Of a stretch of 64,000 bases of DNA, positions 18,227 to 29,431 are shown in pieces. Source of the stretch: Acinetobacter pecorum (GTDB lineage Bacteria > Pseudomonadota > Gammaproteobacteria > Pseudomonadales > Moraxellaceae); contig NZ_JACSPT010000003.1 of NCBI RefSeq assembly GCF_014837015.1, forward strand, positions 95,379-159,378. Direction: 5' to 3'. The position numbers were made by a program, and so were the translations under genes. The notes under the pieces are model-generated. The model ran no database searches, had not been told where the DNA came from, and was given only the letters and a program-made list of their open reading frames with translations. The first letter of the stretch is position 1. Each line of letters opens with the position of its first letter.

Positions 18227-18877
18227 ATGATGAGTCAGTTTTCAATAAAACTTGCTGTCATTGATAAAAATAAAATGACTGGTCAATTCATTGTTGCTGT
18301 ATTGTTGCTCTTGCAGCTCAGCTTAACTTGTGCGAGCAGTAACCAGCTCCCACAAAAAGCCACCTGGTACCGTTATTACGACAGTAAAGGTGTGGCCAAT
18401 ATCAGCACCAATGTTACGCCCAATCATATCCGTTATGGTTATGAGGCACTTGACCAGAATATGCAGGTCATTAAACGTGCCCGTCCTTATAACGCTGAAG
18501 CCGATATCAGACAAGCCCCGCAACGTGCTCAACAGGCGCAGCGGATTGCGGAAGACCATAAACTTAAGCGAGCCTATAACAATAGTCAGACTGCCTTGCA
18601 AAAAAAGAATGACAGCCTGACCCAGTTAAAAAAGCAGATTGATTTTCAGCAAGAGCAAATTAAGCAATTGCAAAAAGATCGGATCATGTTCGTTCGCCAG
18701 GAACGGGAATATTTACGTAAAGGTCAAACTCCACCGGCGCACCTCAAAACCATGCTGGAAAATAATCAGAAAAATCTCATTTCCCAAAAAGAGAATATTC
18801 AATCTTTACAAAGTCGCTATCGAAATCTGGAAGCAGAATACGACAAAATTATCGCCCGTTTAAAAGCACTTGAATAA
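18227..18877 (+). CDS. Secreted coiled-coil protein with DUF4124-like N-terminus
   Basis: The 216-residue protein has a hydrophobic signal sequence near residues 18-35, then a short conserved-looking domain (ATWYRYYDSKGVANIST) similar to DUF4124 modules. Those typically start with a Tyr-(Lys/Arg)-Trp/Tyr-Asp-(Ser/Glu)-Lys-Gly pattern and occur on periplasmic proteins. From residue 105 to the end it is rich in Gln, Lys, Glu and Leu with heptad-like spacing, so a long coiled coil is expected. GGGGAG is placed six bases before the ATG at 18227; a second ATG follows at once. Function unknown. It lies 51 bases upstream of the RND adaptor gene and could share its transcript. Confidence 0.65.
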   Translation: MMSQFSIKLAVIDKNKMTGQFIVAVLLLLQLSLTCASSNQLPQKATWYRYYDSKGVANISTNVTPNHIRYGYEALDQNMQVIKRARPYNAEADIRQAPQRAQQAQRIAEDHKLKRAYNNSQTALQKKNDSLTQLKKQIDFQQEQIKQLQKDRIMFVRQEREYLRKGQTPPAHLKTMLENNQKNLISQKENIQSLQSRYRNLEAEYDKIIARLKALE

Positions 18878-18928
18878 ATGCAAATAGTTGGCCAAGGCTT
18901 TGATTCATAGCCAACTAAAAGGACTCAT

Positions 18929-20056
18929 ATGCAACCTGCACCGCACTCTCATGATTTAAATATGCTTTCGCCGCGCTCTGTGCTAATCGTGAGTGCACTT
19001 TGCTTAAATATGTTTTTAGTGGCTTGCGACAAAAATGAACCTGCAGTGCAAGCCGAAACCCCAAAATCTATTGAAGTCATTTCACAGGATTTAGTTGCGG
19101 TTCAATCTGGCAATTCAGTTCAAAAAACCGCATTTACCGGCACCATCCGTGCAGTCAATCAAAGCAGCATACAGGCACAGGTCTCTGCCACTGCTACCAG
19201 CGTAAACGCGCAGGTAGGTCAATCAGTTAACAAGGGACAGGTACTGGTACGCCTGAATAACCAGGACAATGCAGCCCGTCTGGCACAAGCACGTGCCAAC
19301 CTGGCCTCCACTCAAGCGCAAGCCAATCAGGCCCGCAATATGATGCAGCGTAAAAAGCGCCTGCTAGATCAGGGTTTTATTTCAAAAGTAGAATATGAAC
19401 AAAGTCAGGTGGACTATCAGGCACAGCTGGAAAATGTCCGTGCCCAGCAAGCCAATGTTGATATTGCCCAGAAAGCAGATCGTGATGGCATCATGACCAG
19501 CCCGATCAGTGGTGTAATTACCCAGCGCCAGGTTGAGCCTGGCCAGACCGTTGCAATTGGACAAACCCTGTTTGAAATCGTCGATCCGAAACGGCTGGAA
19601 ATTCAGGCACGCGTACCCAGTGATCTGCAATCAGGTTTAAGGCTGGGCAGTAAAATCGAATACACTATTCAAGGTAATCCAAACCGGCTCACTGCCGTAA
19701 TTAGCCGGATTTCCCCTATTGCAGATCAGGCCAGTCGCCAGATCGAATTCTTTGCCACGCCAAATGAAACCATTCCCTCGCTAAGTATCGGCTCCTTCGT
19801 TGAAGGCAACATTCTGAGTTCACAACAGATTTCCGGACAGCTGATTCCATTGGATACCATTCAGGATATCCAGAACAAACCCTATGTCTGGGTGATTCGC
19901 CAGAATAAAATTATCAAGGTCAATGTTCAGGTACTAGAACAGCGTTATAGCGATAACATTGCCGTGGTTCAAGGACTGGAAAATGGTGATCAGGTCAGCC
20001 GGGTTAAGTTTAGCGAAGCCGATCTGCAAAAAACTGTCACCCTTCGCGCCAACTAA
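18929..20056 (+). CDS. RND efflux periplasmic adaptor lipoprotein
   Basis: A 375-residue membrane-fusion protein of the MdtA/AcrA class. A signal sequence ends in a lipobox (Leu-Val-Ala-Cys, Cys33), so it should be anchored in the inner membrane facing the periplasm. A biotinyl-lipoyl half (VNAQVGQSVNKGQVLVRLN), an alpha hairpin rich in Ala/Gln (about 110-165), the second lipoyl half (SPISGVITQRQVEPGQTV) and beta-barrel and membrane-proximal domains follow in order. It bridges the pump encoded next door (24-base gap) to an outer-membrane channel not encoded here. AAGGA upstream supports the ATG at 18929; the ATG at 18962 is an alternative. Confidence 0.9.
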   Translation: MQPAPHSHDLNMLSPRSVLIVSALCLNMFLVACDKNEPAVQAETPKSIEVISQDLVAVQSGNSVQKTAFTGTIRAVNQSSIQAQVSATATSVNAQVGQSVNKGQVLVRLNNQDNAARLAQARANLASTQAQANQARNMMQRKKRLLDQGFISKVEYEQSQVDYQAQLENVRAQQANVDIAQKADRDGIMTSPISGVITQRQVEPGQTVAIGQTLFEIVDPKRLEIQARVPSDLQSGLRLGSKIEYTIQGNPNRLTAVISRISPIADQASRQIEFFATPNETIPSLSIGSFVEGNILSSQQISGQLIPLDTIQDIQNKPYVWVIRQNKIIKVNVQVLEQRYSDNIAVVQGLENGDQVSRVKFSEADLQKTVTLRAN

Positions 20057-20080
20057 AGCCATTCATACAGGATCATTGAT

Positions 20081-23000
20081 ATGTGGTTTACCCGAATTAG
20101 TGTGAAGTATCCGGTTTTCACCATCATGATGATGTTCTGCCTAATGGTGCTGGGGCTGGCTTCATGGCAGCGGATGGGCGTTGAAGAATTCCCTGATGTC
20201 GATTTCCCTTTTGTGGTGATCTATACCAATTATCCAGGCGCTTCTCCGGAAACGGTTGAATCGGAAATCACCAAGAAACTCGAAGATCAGATCAATACCA
20301 TTTCCGGTTTGAAACAGGTGATTTCCCAGTCTAGTGAAGGCCTGTCCATCATCACCACCGAATTTAATCTGGATGTGACCTCTACCACAGCAGCTCAGGA
20401 CGTGCGGGATAAAATCGCCTCTGTGACTGCTGAATTCCGGGATGAAATTCAGGAACCGATTGTCGAACGTTATGATCCGACAGCAAATGCAGTGATGTCG
20501 ATTGTATTTGAATCTGACAATATGGACGTAAAAACACTGAGTTCATATCTGGACCAGCGGATTGTGCCACAACTGCGTACAATCCCAGGGGTCGGTACGG
20601 TCAATCTGTTAGGTGATGCACAACGCCAGATCCGGATCCAGGTAGAGCCGCAAAAACTGCAAGCTTTTGGTATCGGTGTAGATAGTGTCATTAATACCTT
20701 AAAGGCAGAAAATATTGAAGTCCCGGGAGGCACTCTCAAGTCTGGGAATTCGGAACTGGTCATTGAAATCAATTCCAAAGTGCTGCATCCCCTCGCCTTC
20801 GGTGATCTGGTCATTGCCAATAAAAACGGCGTACCGATTTTTCTCAGACAAGTGGCCAATATTCAAGACAGTCAGGCAGAGCTGGAATCCGCTGCCTTTT
20901 TGAATGGTAAAGCTGCAGTTGCAATTGATATTTTGCGCAGTTCAGATGCAAACGTTATTGAAGTAGTAGACAAGACCTACGCAGCTTTAGAAAATATTGA
21001 AGCACAGCTTCCGCAAGGCACCACCTTACAGGTGGTGGTGGACGCCTCCAAAAGTATCCGTGGTACCATTGGCGATGTAGCCCGCACTATTGTGGAGGGT
21101 GCAGTGCTGGCTGTGCTGATTGTCCTGCTGTTCCTGGGTTCTTTCCGTTCAACCGTAATTACCGGTTTGACTCTGCCCATTGCACTCTTGGGCACGCTGA
21201 CCTTTATCTGGGCCTTTGGCTTTAGCATCAATATGATGACTTTGCTGGCACTGTCCTTGAGTATTGGTCTGTTGATCGACGATGCGATTGTGGTGCGTGA
21301 AAATATTGTCCGGCATGCCGATATGGGCAAAGATCATGTGACTGCTGCACTCGATGGCACCAAAGAAATTGGACTCGCTGTACTGGCCACCACGCTGACC
21401 ATTGTTGCCGTATTCCTGCCTGTGGCCTTCATGGGCGGTATTATTGGCCGCTTTTTCTACCAGTTCGGGGTCACGGTAAGTATAGCCGTGCTGATCTCAA
21501 TGTTTGTCAGCTTTACCTTGGACCCGATGCTCTCTGCACACTGGGCAGAAAAGAAAAATGATCCGAACAGAAAACCAGGCCGGATACAACGTTTTTTTAA
21601 CTGGATTTCCGGCAAACTGGATAATTTAAGCCATGTCTATGAAAAACTGCTAAAACTGGCACTGCGGTTTAGATTTATCACCCTGCTGATTGCCGTTGCT
21701 TCATTATTTGGTGCCTTGGGGTTATCCAAGCTGATTGGTACCGAATTTGTACCGGTCCCGGATAAAGGCGAAATCAGGATCAAGTTTGAAACACCGGTCG
21801 ATTCATCACTTGAATATTCACAAGCCAAACTGCAGCAGGTGGATCAGATTATTCGTCAACATCCGGAGGTCAAAGCCACCTATGGGGTGATTAATGGTGC
21901 AACCGACCGCGGTAAAAACCATGTCAGTTTACGGGTGACCGTGACACCGCGTACCGAGCGTGAAAAAACCCTGAATGAGCTGAATAATGAATTCCGCCAG
22001 CGTCTGCAATCGGTTGCCGGAATCAGCATTACCTCGGTGGCATCCGCTGATGAAACCGTATCAGGTGGTCAGAAACCGATCATGATTTCAATCAAAGGAC
22101 CTGATCTGGATGAACTGCAAAAAATTTCCGATCGTTTTATGACGGAGATGGCTAAAATTGATGGCATTGTTGATCTGGAAACTTCATTGAAAGAGCCCAA
22201 GCCGACGCTTGGTGTCCAGATCAATCGTGTCCTGGCCAGTGATCTAGGCTTATCGGTGAATCAGATTGCCAATGTGGTCCGTCCACTGATTGCCGGTGAT
22301 GATGTCACCACCTGGCAGGATGAAAAAGGTGAAACCTATGATGTAAATCTGCGCCTGACCGAAAACCAGCGTAGCTTGCCAAGCGATTTACAGAATATGT
22401 ATATCACCTCGAATAAAACCACTGCCAGCAATCAACCAATTCTGGTTCCTCTTTCAAGCGTGGCCAAATTTGAAGAAAAGCTCGGCGCTTCGCAGATTAA
22501 CCGACGTGATCTGGCTCGTGAAGTACTCGTAGAAGCGAATACGTCTGGACGCCCTGCAGGCGACATCGGAACGGATATCAGCCGCCTGCAAGAAAATTTC
22601 GATATGCCACCGGGCTATAGTTTTGACACTCAGGGTTCTAATGCCGATATGGCAGAATCTGCAGGTTACGCCTTGACCGCGATTACCCTATCAATTGTAT
22701 TTATCTATATTGTACTCGGTTCGCAGTTCAACAGCTTTATTCACCCCGCGGCAATTATGGCTTCATTGCCATTGTCGCTCATTGGGGTATTTCTGGCCTT
22801 GTTCCTGTTTAATTCGACCATGAACCTGTTTTCAATTATCGGGATCATCATGCTGATGGGACTGGTGACCAAGAATGCCATTCTGCTAATCGACTTTATC
22901 AAGAAAGCCATGGACCGCGGTGAAGACCGTTATGATGCGATTATTGAAGCAGGTAAAACCCGTCTGCGTCCTATTCTGATGACCACCAGTGCCATGGTGA

Positions 23001-23188
23001 TGGGGATGGTTCCGCTGGCCTTGGGACTAGGCGAAGGGGGGGAGCAAAGTGCACCCATGGCACACGCCGTGATTGGTGGCGTGATTACCTCTACCCTGCT
23101 GACTTTGGTGGTGGTCCCGGTGATCTTTACCTATCTGGATGACTTTAAGAATTTTATGCTGCGTCAGGCATGTAAAATCATGGCATAA
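20081..23188 (+). CDS. RND family efflux pump permease
   Basis: This 1035-residue transporter has the AcrB/MexB/MdtB layout: one N-terminal membrane helix, a porter loop, helices 2-6, a second membrane helix block after a second large loop, and a C-terminal block ending near residue 1030. The proton-relay pair is seen in [15 protein letters not shown] (helix 4), and the helix 10/11 region carries [13 protein letters not shown]. It exports hydrophobic compounds using the proton gradient, with the adaptor upstream. Substrates cannot be told from sequence. No local TetR or two-component regulator is present, and no outer-membrane factor gene, so TolC or AdeK-type channels elsewhere are implied. 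Confidence 0.92.
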   Translation: MWFTRISVKYPVFTIMMMFCLMVLGLASWQRMGVEEFPDVDFPFVVIYTNYPGASPETVESEITKKLEDQINTISGLKQVISQSSEGLSIITTEFNLDVTSTTAAQDVRDKIASVTAEFRDEIQEPIVERYDPTANAVMSIVFESDNMDVKTLSSYLDQRIVPQLRTIPGVGTVNLLGDAQRQIRIQVEPQKLQAFGIGVDSVINTLKAENIEVPGGTLKSGNSELVIEINSKVLHPLAFGDLVIANKNGVPIFLRQVANIQDSQAELESAAFLNGKAAVAIDILRSSDANVIEVVDKTYAALENIEAQLPQGTTLQVVVDASKSIRGTIGDVARTIVEGAVLAVLIVLLFLGSFRSTVITGLTLPIALLGTLTFIWAFGFSINMMTLLALSLSIGLLIDDAIVVRENIVRHADMGKDHVTAALDGTKEIGLAVLATTLTIVAVFLPVAFMGGIIGRFFYQFGVTVSIAVLISMFVSFTLDPMLSAHWAEKKNDPNRKPGRIQRFFNWISGKLDNLSHVYEKLLKLALRFRFITLLIAVASLFGALGLSKLIGTEFVPVPDKGEIRIKFETPVDSSLEYSQAKLQQVDQIIRQHPEVKATYGVINGATDRGKNHVSLRVTVTPRTEREKTLNELNNEFRQRLQSVAGISITSVASADETVSGGQKPIMISIKGPDLDELQKISDRFMTEMAKIDGIVDLETSLKEPKPTLGVQINRVLASDLGLSVNQIANVVRPLIAGDDVTTWQDEKGETYDVNLRLTENQRSLPSDLQNMYITSNKTTASNQPILVPLSSVAKFEEKLGASQINRRDLAREVLVEANTSGRPAGDIGTDISRLQENFDMPPGYSFDTQGSNADMAESAGYALTAITLSIVFIYIVLGSQFNSFIHPAAIMASLPLSLIGVFLALFLFNSTMNLFSIIGIIMLMGLVTKNAILLIDFIKKAMDRGEDRYDAIIEAGKTRLRPILMTTSAMVMGMVPLALGLGEGGEQSAPMAHAVIGGVITSTLLTLVVVPVIFTYLDDFKNFMLRQACKIMA

Positions 23189-23201
23189 TTTAATGCAACA
23201 C

Positions 23202-23239
23202 AATGAGGTGACATTCCCAAATGCTCACCTCATTTTTTA
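23202..23239 (+). terminator. Rho-independent terminator of the RND operon
   Basis: AATGAGGTGA (23202-23211) pairs perfectly with TCACCTCATT (23225-23234), followed by a T-run. Confidence 0.85.
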
Positions 23240-23284
23240 TTGTATAATCCCTGCTTTAACGCTTAATTTTTTAGGACAGTTTCC

Positions 23285-25003
23285 ATGCGCGCGAGTCGCT
23301 TTTTATTTGCAACTTTGAGAGAAACCCCGAACGACGCTGAAGTTATTTCGCATCAGCTCATGCTTCGTGCCGGTATGATTCGTAAGTTGGCTTCAGGTTT
23401 ATACACCTGGTTGCCGATGGGCGTTCGCGTATTAAATAAAGTTGCAGCGATCGTTCGCGAAGAAATGAACAATGCCGGTTCTCTTGAAGTATTGATGCCT
23501 GTAACTCAACCGGCATCACTTTGGGAAGAGTCTGGACGTTATATACAGTATGGTCCTGAACTGCTACGTTTCAAAGACCGTCATAACAATGATTTCGTGC
23601 TTGGCCCAACACATGAAGAGGTCATTACTGATCTTGCACGTAACGAGTTGAAAAGTTACAAGCAATTGCCTGCCAATTTCTACCAGGTACAAACCAAGTT
23701 CCGCGATGAAATCCGTCCGCGTTTTGGTGTAATGCGTTCACGTGAATTCATCATGAAAGATGCCTATTCTTTCCATGCCGATCAGGAATCTTTGCAAGAA
23801 ACTTACGACAAAATGTACGAAGCCTACTGCAAAATCTTTACCCGCTTAGGTTTAGATTTCCGCCCAGTACAAGCGGACACTGGCTCGATTGGCGGTTCAG
23901 GTTCACATGAATTCCACGTCCTGGCTTCAAGTGGTGAAGATGATATCGCGTTTTCGACTGAATCTGACTATGCCGCCAACATTGAAATGGCTGAAGCGGT
24001 GCTTGTCGGTGAACGTGCAGCACCAACACAAGAACTTAAACTGGTAGATACGCCAAATCAGAAAACCATTGCTGATGTATCTGCCTTCTTAGGTACAGAT
24101 CCTGCCCATTCAGTAAAAGCGTTGCTTGTACAAGGTGTTGCGGCTGAAGAAGGTCAGGATGCACCCGTAGTGGCGCTATTCCTTCGTGGCGATCATGAAC
24201 TGAATGAAATTAAAGCTGAAAAACATCCTTTAATTGCAGTGCCACTGACTTTTGCAACCGAAGAACAAATTCAGGCTTTAGGTTTAACTGCTGGTTTCGT
24301 TGGTCCTCAAGGTTTGGTAGAAAAAGGTTTAACTGTCATTGTGGATCGTGCAGCATCTGTATTGTCTGATTTTGTTGCCGGTGCAAACGAAGCAGATCAA
24401 CACGCAACTGGCGTAAACTGGGAACGTGATGCACAGTTCACTGAAGTTTTTGATCTGCGTAACGTGGTTGAAGGCGACCCTTCTCCAGATGGCAAAGGTA
24501 CACTTCAGATCAAACGTGGTATTGAAGTGGGTCACATCTTCCAGTTAGGTCAGAAATACTCTGAGGCTTTGGGCTGTAAAGTTCTTGGTAAAGATGGCAA
24601 ACCATTTACTGTAACCATGGGCTGTTACGGGATTGGTGTGACACGTGTGGTGGCTTCAGCAATCGAGCAAAACTTCGATGAGAAAGGTATTATCTGGCCT
24701 GAAGCGATTGCGCCTTTTGAAGTTGCGATTGTGCCAATGAATGCGCATAAGTCACCACGTACCATGGAAGCAGCTGAAGCACTGTATGCAGAATTGACCG
24801 CAGCGGGTTATGACGTCATTCTTGATGACCGGGATGAGCGCCCAGGCGTGAAGTTCTCCGATCTTGAAATTACCGGTATTCCACACCGTATTGTAATTGG
24901 TGAAAAAGGTCTGGATGCGGGTACGTTTGAGTATAAAGGCCGTCGTGATGCTGAATCTGTAAATATTTCTAAAGAAGAGTTATTAGCGAAAATCGCAAAG
25001 TAA
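23285..25003 (+). CDS. proS: Prolyl-tRNA synthetase, bacterial type
   Basis: A 572-residue class II synthetase that charges tRNA-Pro. Class II motif 1 ([15 protein letters not shown]), motif 2 ([28 protein letters not shown]) and motif 3 ([19 protein letters not shown]) are present. Between motifs 2 and 3, about residues 220-410, is the insertion domain that edits mischarged Ala-tRNA-Pro, which marks the bacterial subtype. The C-terminal anticodon-binding domain ends at Lys572. A TATAAT hexamer near 23243-23248 may be its -10 element. A shared terminator follows. Confidence 0.97.
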   Translation: MRASRFLFATLRETPNDAEVISHQLMLRAGMIRKLASGLYTWLPMGVRVLNKVAAIVREEMNNAGSLEVLMPVTQPASLWEESGRYIQYGPELLRFKDRHNNDFVLGPTHEEVITDLARNELKSYKQLPANFYQVQTKFRDEIRPRFGVMRSREFIMKDAYSFHADQESLQETYDKMYEAYCKIFTRLGLDFRPVQADTGSIGGSGSHEFHVLASSGEDDIAFSTESDYAANIEMAEAVLVGERAAPTQELKLVDTPNQKTIADVSAFLGTDPAHSVKALLVQGVAAEEGQDAPVVALFLRGDHELNEIKAEKHPLIAVPLTFATEEQIQALGLTAGFVGPQGLVEKGLTVIVDRAASVLSDFVAGANEADQHATGVNWERDAQFTEVFDLRNVVEGDPSPDGKGTLQIKRGIEVGHIFQLGQKYSEALGCKVLGKDGKPFTVTMGCYGIGVTRVVASAIEQNFDEKGIIWPEAIAPFEVAIVPMNAHKSPRTMEAAEALYAELTAAGYDVILDDRDERPGVKFSDLEITGIPHRIVIGEKGLDAGTFEYKGRRDAESVNISKEELLAKIAK

Positions 25004-25017
25004 TTCCTTCTTACCAT

Positions 25018-25046
25018 AAAAAATCCCGCTTCATGCGGGATTTTTT
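25018..25046 (+). terminator. Bidirectional terminator between proS and the secreted-protein cluster
   Basis: AAAAAATCCCGC and GCGGGATTTTTT arms with a five-base loop; A- and T-runs on both sides let it serve both converging units. Confidence 0.87.
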
Positions 25047-25061
25047 ATGGTTATCTCGGCC

Positions 25062-26357
25062 TCAACAGAATTTATGACCACCAAAGCAGTTCGGCTTAAA
25101 ATCTTGACCTTGTAATTTTAAATTGTTTAGAGGGAAATCAATTAAAGTCGGGTTTTTAATTTCACTTACATCCAGTGAACCGCCAACAATACAACCACTG
25201 ATAATGCCTCCACAAATTCGGACATTATTAGTCAAGTCATGGTTAATTCCTGCAATCGTTTGTTGTAAAACCTCATTTGTAATTTGTACTTTATCTGATG
25301 GAGAGATACTGCCTAAATCTACCTCATCCTCCATTGCCAGCCACCATCCTTGATTCGCAGCGACTGCCGCGCCTGGCCAAAGAATTTTTTGTGATTGTAA
25401 TGATAAGGATGCCGGGTTATTTAAATATAGAGCATGGATTAAGCCAAGATTTTGATTTACTGTAATATCAGTCTTGAGACCTGTTAAATAGCCCGTAATT
25501 TGCTTATCGAGGGTCAGAGCACCATTTAACAACTGCGCTTTTAATGGACCACTGAAATCTATACGCTCCACTGTGCCTGTTCCTTTCAAGACAATTTCCT
25601 TCATACGTGTTCCTGAAACAATAGTAGAAGGAATAGCAAATGGGGCTGTTGATTCCTGCAAAGTGAAGGAATAATCATTTGATTTATAATGCAAATCAAG
25701 AGGCAAGGTTAAATTCCCTAATTTACCCCTCACAGTACCTTCAATATATTGGCCCGTAGATGCATAGTCCATAACCCGAGAAGCTGTGTTTGCTACACCT
25801 GATGCTGCTTTAGTCTTCATATAACCACTAAAACTGTTAATCCCATTAGGTGTATTGCTATTTTCAGCACCCAAAGTCAAAAGACCCTGAATTTTTTCGG
25901 CGCTTAGACGAAAGCCTAGGACTTCACGAGTAGATGCCTGATTTGGATTTTTAATCGCAAATTGAAGAAATGGATTGGTGATCAATGCTGAACTACTTGC
26001 GCGATCATCGGCAGTATAGTTCGAATTCGCGGGCAGACCACTTAATGCGATATTATCAATATCAATATCACAGCCTGCCGCCCCATTCACGCCACCGCAA
26101 CCCAGTTGTAGCTTTTTAATATTGGTATTGATCTCCATCTCGGCTTCTAAACCTAATTTATAGAAAGAAATATTGGACTGATCATAGTTATTACCAAGAT
26201 TATCTATTTGTTTAAAACCTTTTTGTACTTCCATCGAAAGAAGTGCCTGACCCTCTACCGTAGATAATTCTTCATCATTTAAGCTGGTCATTGCAAAACT
26301 TTGTTGTGTAATCGCACACATTGCTACAACCAGACTATTTAAAAGTATTTTTTTCAT
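25062..26357 (-). CDS. Secreted protein with post-signal ELSxVxGQ motif (DUF6160-like), last of four
   Basis: A 431-residue exported protein: signal peptide of about 22 residues ending QQSFA, then LNDEELSTVEGQ, the motif shared by all four proteins of this cluster. The rest is beta-rich with many Asn, Thr and Leu and repeated LP-D/N-L motifs, as in beta-helical or outer-surface proteins. Two close cysteine pairs (CGGVNGAAGC and CGGIISGC) plus a C-terminal pair suggest disulfides formed in the periplasm. No membrane segment besides the signal. Function unknown; a role as a surface or outer-membrane-associated component is inferred. It lies 21 bases after the 761-residue gene, so it is co-transcribed. 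Confidence 0.75.
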   Translation of the reverse strand: MKKILLNSLVVAMCAITQQSFAMTSLNDEELSTVEGQALLSMEVQKGFKQIDNLGNNYDQSNISFYKLGLEAEMEINTNIKKLQLGCGGVNGAAGCDIDIDNIALSGLPANSNYTADDRASSSALITNPFLQFAIKNPNQASTREVLGFRLSAEKIQGLLTLGAENSNTPNGINSFSGYMKTKAASGVANTASRVMDYASTGQYIEGTVRGKLGNLTLPLDLHYKSNDYSFTLQESTAPFAIPSTIVSGTRMKEIVLKGTGTVERIDFSGPLKAQLLNGALTLDKQITGYLTGLKTDITVNQNLGLIHALYLNNPASLSLQSQKILWPGAAVAANQGWWLAMEDEVDLGSISPSDKVQITNEVLQQTIAGINHDLTNNVRICGGIISGCIVGGSLDVSEIKNPTLIDFPLNNLKLQGQDFKPNCFGGHKFC

Positions 26358-26378
26358 TTTAATGTCCTTATATTCTTA

Positions 26379-28664
26379 TTAGCGTGGCGTAATACCCATC
26401 GTGCTACGAATCGTCCCACCAGTCAGCGCAATATTTGCTATGTTTTGCATATTGCCATTGGTGGCCATCGCAAAATTGGTTTTAAATGGTGTCGCAATAT
26501 TATTTGTATAATTCAGTTTGACCTGATTATCTAAAGTTACTGTATCGGCACTGACACGGACTTTCCCTTTAACACCCAAATGACCTTCCATCCGGTTAAA
26601 GTTAATTGAAGAAGTTTTTAATGCACCGGTTGAATCCATATCTTCATTGGCAATACTAAAATAGCTCCCCAGATTATTTTTGTCTGCATTTTCTTCTGCA
26701 GTAAGGGGTCTGAATTTAAAGTTTGCATCAAAAGATAAAAAATTAGTATCTGGTGAATCGCTGGTTGGATCCACTCCTGGAATGATGAGGAGCTCGCCAT
26801 TTCCATCGAGTTTAAAAGCAATATTGGTCAAAACATCATCACGTTTAGAAAAATTATCGTAAGGCACATAGCCCCCGCACTTAGCGACCGATGCATTGGT
26901 ACAATTGTATTTAGAGCCTGGTAATTGACCAATCGCAAGCTCAGCTTTAGCCCCTATCAGCAGTTTATCGGCACGAATATAAATACCTTCATCTTCATAG
27001 CCAATAATACCTTCCGACTTGATCAGGGCATCGATATTCCTAAAACCCGCATAATAGTTAACTGCCTCACCATGATCGCCATTCTTGCCATCAATCAATA
27101 TAATTGAGGTTGTGCTTGGCAAACCGGTTTTTTTATCAATTCCGTAACCTTCTGTAGATACCATCATGTTATAAGCAATTGCCTGCTTATTGTCTGCTCC
27201 ATAAGTCGTTCCCGACAAGGCAACATTGGCATTCAAATTATAGATAGGAATACCGATTCCCCAAGAACCTCCGTCCCCACCAATTTCCGCCAAAGAGTTA
27301 TCTGATATAAAGCGTGCTTTCGCAGCAATGGATTGAAAATCCATTCCACGCACGGCGATAAAGGCAAAATCTTCTCCATTCGCGGTAGTACTGAGTATTT
27401 GTTTAAGCACATTACTACTACTGCCTAGCGTCTTTTGCATATTCTCATTGATTATAAAATCGAGATTTTTTGCAGTAATGGTATTTATATATATATTGCC
27501 AAAGTCGATATAAGCATTTTTACCATGTAAGGTTCCGTCAGCATTACGTGTAGTCAATGGTCTAATATTAGAAAATTGCACAGCATGACTTCCCTTACCA
27601 GTATGCCCAATCTCAAATGTTGTTGGGGCCATAGTGGCTGGACGTCCGGTACTATTAGCACCAGTAAAATCCGCAGATAATCCCAGGTTCAACCCGCCTT
27701 CCCCAACCAGGCTACTGTATCCTGTGGCAGTTTTGTCCTGACGCTCCAGTACCCCATTTACTTTATTACTCACATCAAAAGTACCGATCTGGGTTTGATC
27801 AGCACTCATGGATAACCTTGCATTGGTCACGGCACCCGAAGCACCTAAACGCATAATATTTTTACGTTCGTTATTTGGCGTGTTATAACGCAAGTCTATA
27901 TTGACCCCAGGATTGGTCGGATTAACCCGACCAGCTACGAGATCAGTTGTATCTTCAGCACGCTTAAGATCCACATAATGATCTTGATTACCATTTCTCG
28001 TAGTGAGCACCACACCTTCAGCCGGGTCAATATACAAATATCCCTGACCCGCGAAATTAAAATTAAAGTCATTTAGAATTAAGCTATTTTCACCCAATTT
28101 ATGACTAATCGTGGCATTTTTAAGTTGAAAATCGATACTGGCAATTGAGTCTTTATTAAATAAACCGGCACTGGTTTGTAATAGAACACTCAGCGGTGTA
28201 GAAGTACTCATTCCCAATACACCTAAGCTTTGATTAGATTGTTCCCCAGCAGTCCGAATACTATTCGCAGATTGGCTACATGGATTAGTGGTACAGGCAA
28301 CCTTTACCAACTTTAAATCTGCAGTGGCTTGAAATGGGGAAATACTTGCCGCAAGCCGGAGACCAGCTCCCTGTTGTGTGGCACCTACATCTATTTCAAG
28401 TTGACTAATAATTGGTTTATTATTTTTTCCAGTAATTTCAAAATTATGTAAACCTAAACCCATTTTAGTACTGGGGTTTAAGTTTGGATCGTACCAATTC
28501 ACTTGGGCAATAGTGGCTTTAGAAATTTCATGGGTAATGACCATACCGTCTTGTCCAGTCACCTCACTCAACTCCTGCTCTTCGATAATTTCAAGTGCAT
28601 AACTTTGTTGTATAAGACACATGCATACCGTCAGCAACTTCAACTTTATTGTTGTTTTTTTCAT
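26379..28664 (-). CDS. Large secreted protein with post-signal ELSxVxGQ motif, third of four
   Basis: A 761-residue exported protein. The signal peptide of about 23 residues ends QQSYA and is followed by IIEEQELSEVTGQDG. The remaining sequence is long and beta-rich, with repeated short strands broken by Gly/Asn (for example IPIYNLNANVALSG, IIGYEDEGIYIRAD), compatible with a beta-helix. Short-range Cys pairs (CTTNPC, CTNASVAKC) occur, as in the neighbours. The protein most resembles uncharacterised Acinetobacter/Pseudomonas DUF6160-type proteins; I do not recognise an enzymatic domain. It is 33 bases after the 240-residue gene and 21 before the 431-residue gene. Confidence 0.72.
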   Translation of the reverse strand: MKKTTIKLKLLTVCMCLIQQSYALEIIEEQELSEVTGQDGMVITHEISKATIAQVNWYDPNLNPSTKMGLGLHNFEITGKNNKPIISQLEIDVGATQQGAGLRLAASISPFQATADLKLVKVACTTNPCSQSANSIRTAGEQSNQSLGVLGMSTSTPLSVLLQTSAGLFNKDSIASIDFQLKNATISHKLGENSLILNDFNFNFAGQGYLYIDPAEGVVLTTRNGNQDHYVDLKRAEDTTDLVAGRVNPTNPGVNIDLRYNTPNNERKNIMRLGASGAVTNARLSMSADQTQIGTFDVSNKVNGVLERQDKTATGYSSLVGEGGLNLGLSADFTGANSTGRPATMAPTTFEIGHTGKGSHAVQFSNIRPLTTRNADGTLHGKNAYIDFGNIYINTITAKNLDFIINENMQKTLGSSSNVLKQILSTTANGEDFAFIAVRGMDFQSIAAKARFISDNSLAEIGGDGGSWGIGIPIYNLNANVALSGTTYGADNKQAIAYNMMVSTEGYGIDKKTGLPSTTSIILIDGKNGDHGEAVNYYAGFRNIDALIKSEGIIGYEDEGIYIRADKLLIGAKAELAIGQLPGSKYNCTNASVAKCGGYVPYDNFSKRDDVLTNIAFKLDGNGELLIIPGVDPTSDSPDTNFLSFDANFKFRPLTAEENADKNNLGSYFSIANEDMDSTGALKTSSINFNRMEGHLGVKGKVRVSADTVTLDNQVKLNYTNNIATPFKTNFAMATNGNMQNIANIALTGGTIRSTMGITPR

Positions 28665-28697
28665 TTCTATATCCTTATGCTGTACTTAGCGTTGTTA

Positions 28698-29420
28698 CTA
28701 ACAACGACTTTGTGCTCCACCTGTACAGTTATAACCAAATATTTTCAAATTGCCTGACATATGCAGATTTCCATGCACGTTCAACCCCATAAATCCTTTT
28801 TCAGCACCTTTATCAAATGAAGGAACATCTTGGGGCGCGGTTGTATAAGTTCCATCAGCATTATAAATACGGCCAGTATAGGTACTATAAACACCTGTAT
28901 TGGCATAACCTTCTAAGGCGCCAGCACCTGTGCCCGTTTCAATCGAAACCGTATTAAAACCCAAGTTCCTGATTTTTAAAGGCTTGTCATCGTAAAAGGT
29001 AATTTGCATCGCCGTCTGTGGTTCATTACGGTGATTAATAATGGTTGTACCATCAATTGAAAACTTATCAATCTGAATTGTGCCTTGAATGCCTTTAAAG
29101 ACTAACCACTTCTTATTTCCATTGGCATCAACATGGTTATTCGGCGCTATTGCCAGACGGCAAAATTGTTTTGTTGCTCCACAAGCGGTGGGATCTAGAA
29201 CATAAAATACTTCGAGCGGATTACCACTTCCGTTAAGCCGGGAAATTTGAGCCTTACTTAAATCTGTTGCATAGATATGGTTCAAGGATAAAGTCCAGCT
29301 AAGGTCAGCTCCACCCTGCCCCACTGTATCGGTTAACTCTTGCTGATCAAGGGTTTCCAATCCGGCAAAACTGATCATAGAAGTACACAATAATGTACAG
29401 AATATGGTTAATTTGGACAT
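28698..29420 (-). CDS. Small secreted protein with post-signal ELTxxxGQ motif, second of four
   Basis: A 240-residue exported protein. A signal peptide of about 19 residues ends ISFA; the motif LDQQELTDTVGQGG follows. The body is beta-rich and about a third the size of its neighbours. It contains cysteine pairs CGATKQFC near residue 90 and CTGGAQSRC at the extreme C-terminus. AAAGGAG a few bases before the ATG is one of the strongest ribosome sites in the window, suggesting higher output than the flanking genes. It starts 11 bases after the 700-residue gene. Function unknown. Confidence 0.72.
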   Translation of the reverse strand: MSKLTIFCTLLCTSMISFAGLETLDQQELTDTVGQGGADLSWTLSLNHIYATDLSKAQISRLNGSGNPLEVFYVLDPTACGATKQFCRLAIAPNNHVDANGNKKWLVFKGIQGTIQIDKFSIDGTTIINHRNEPQTAMQITFYDDKPLKIRNLGFNTVSIETGTGAGALEGYANTGVYSTYTGRIYNADGTYTTAPQDVPSFDKGAEKGFMGLNVHGNLHMSGNLKIFGYNCTGGAQSRC

Positions 29421-29431
29421 TTTATACTCCT

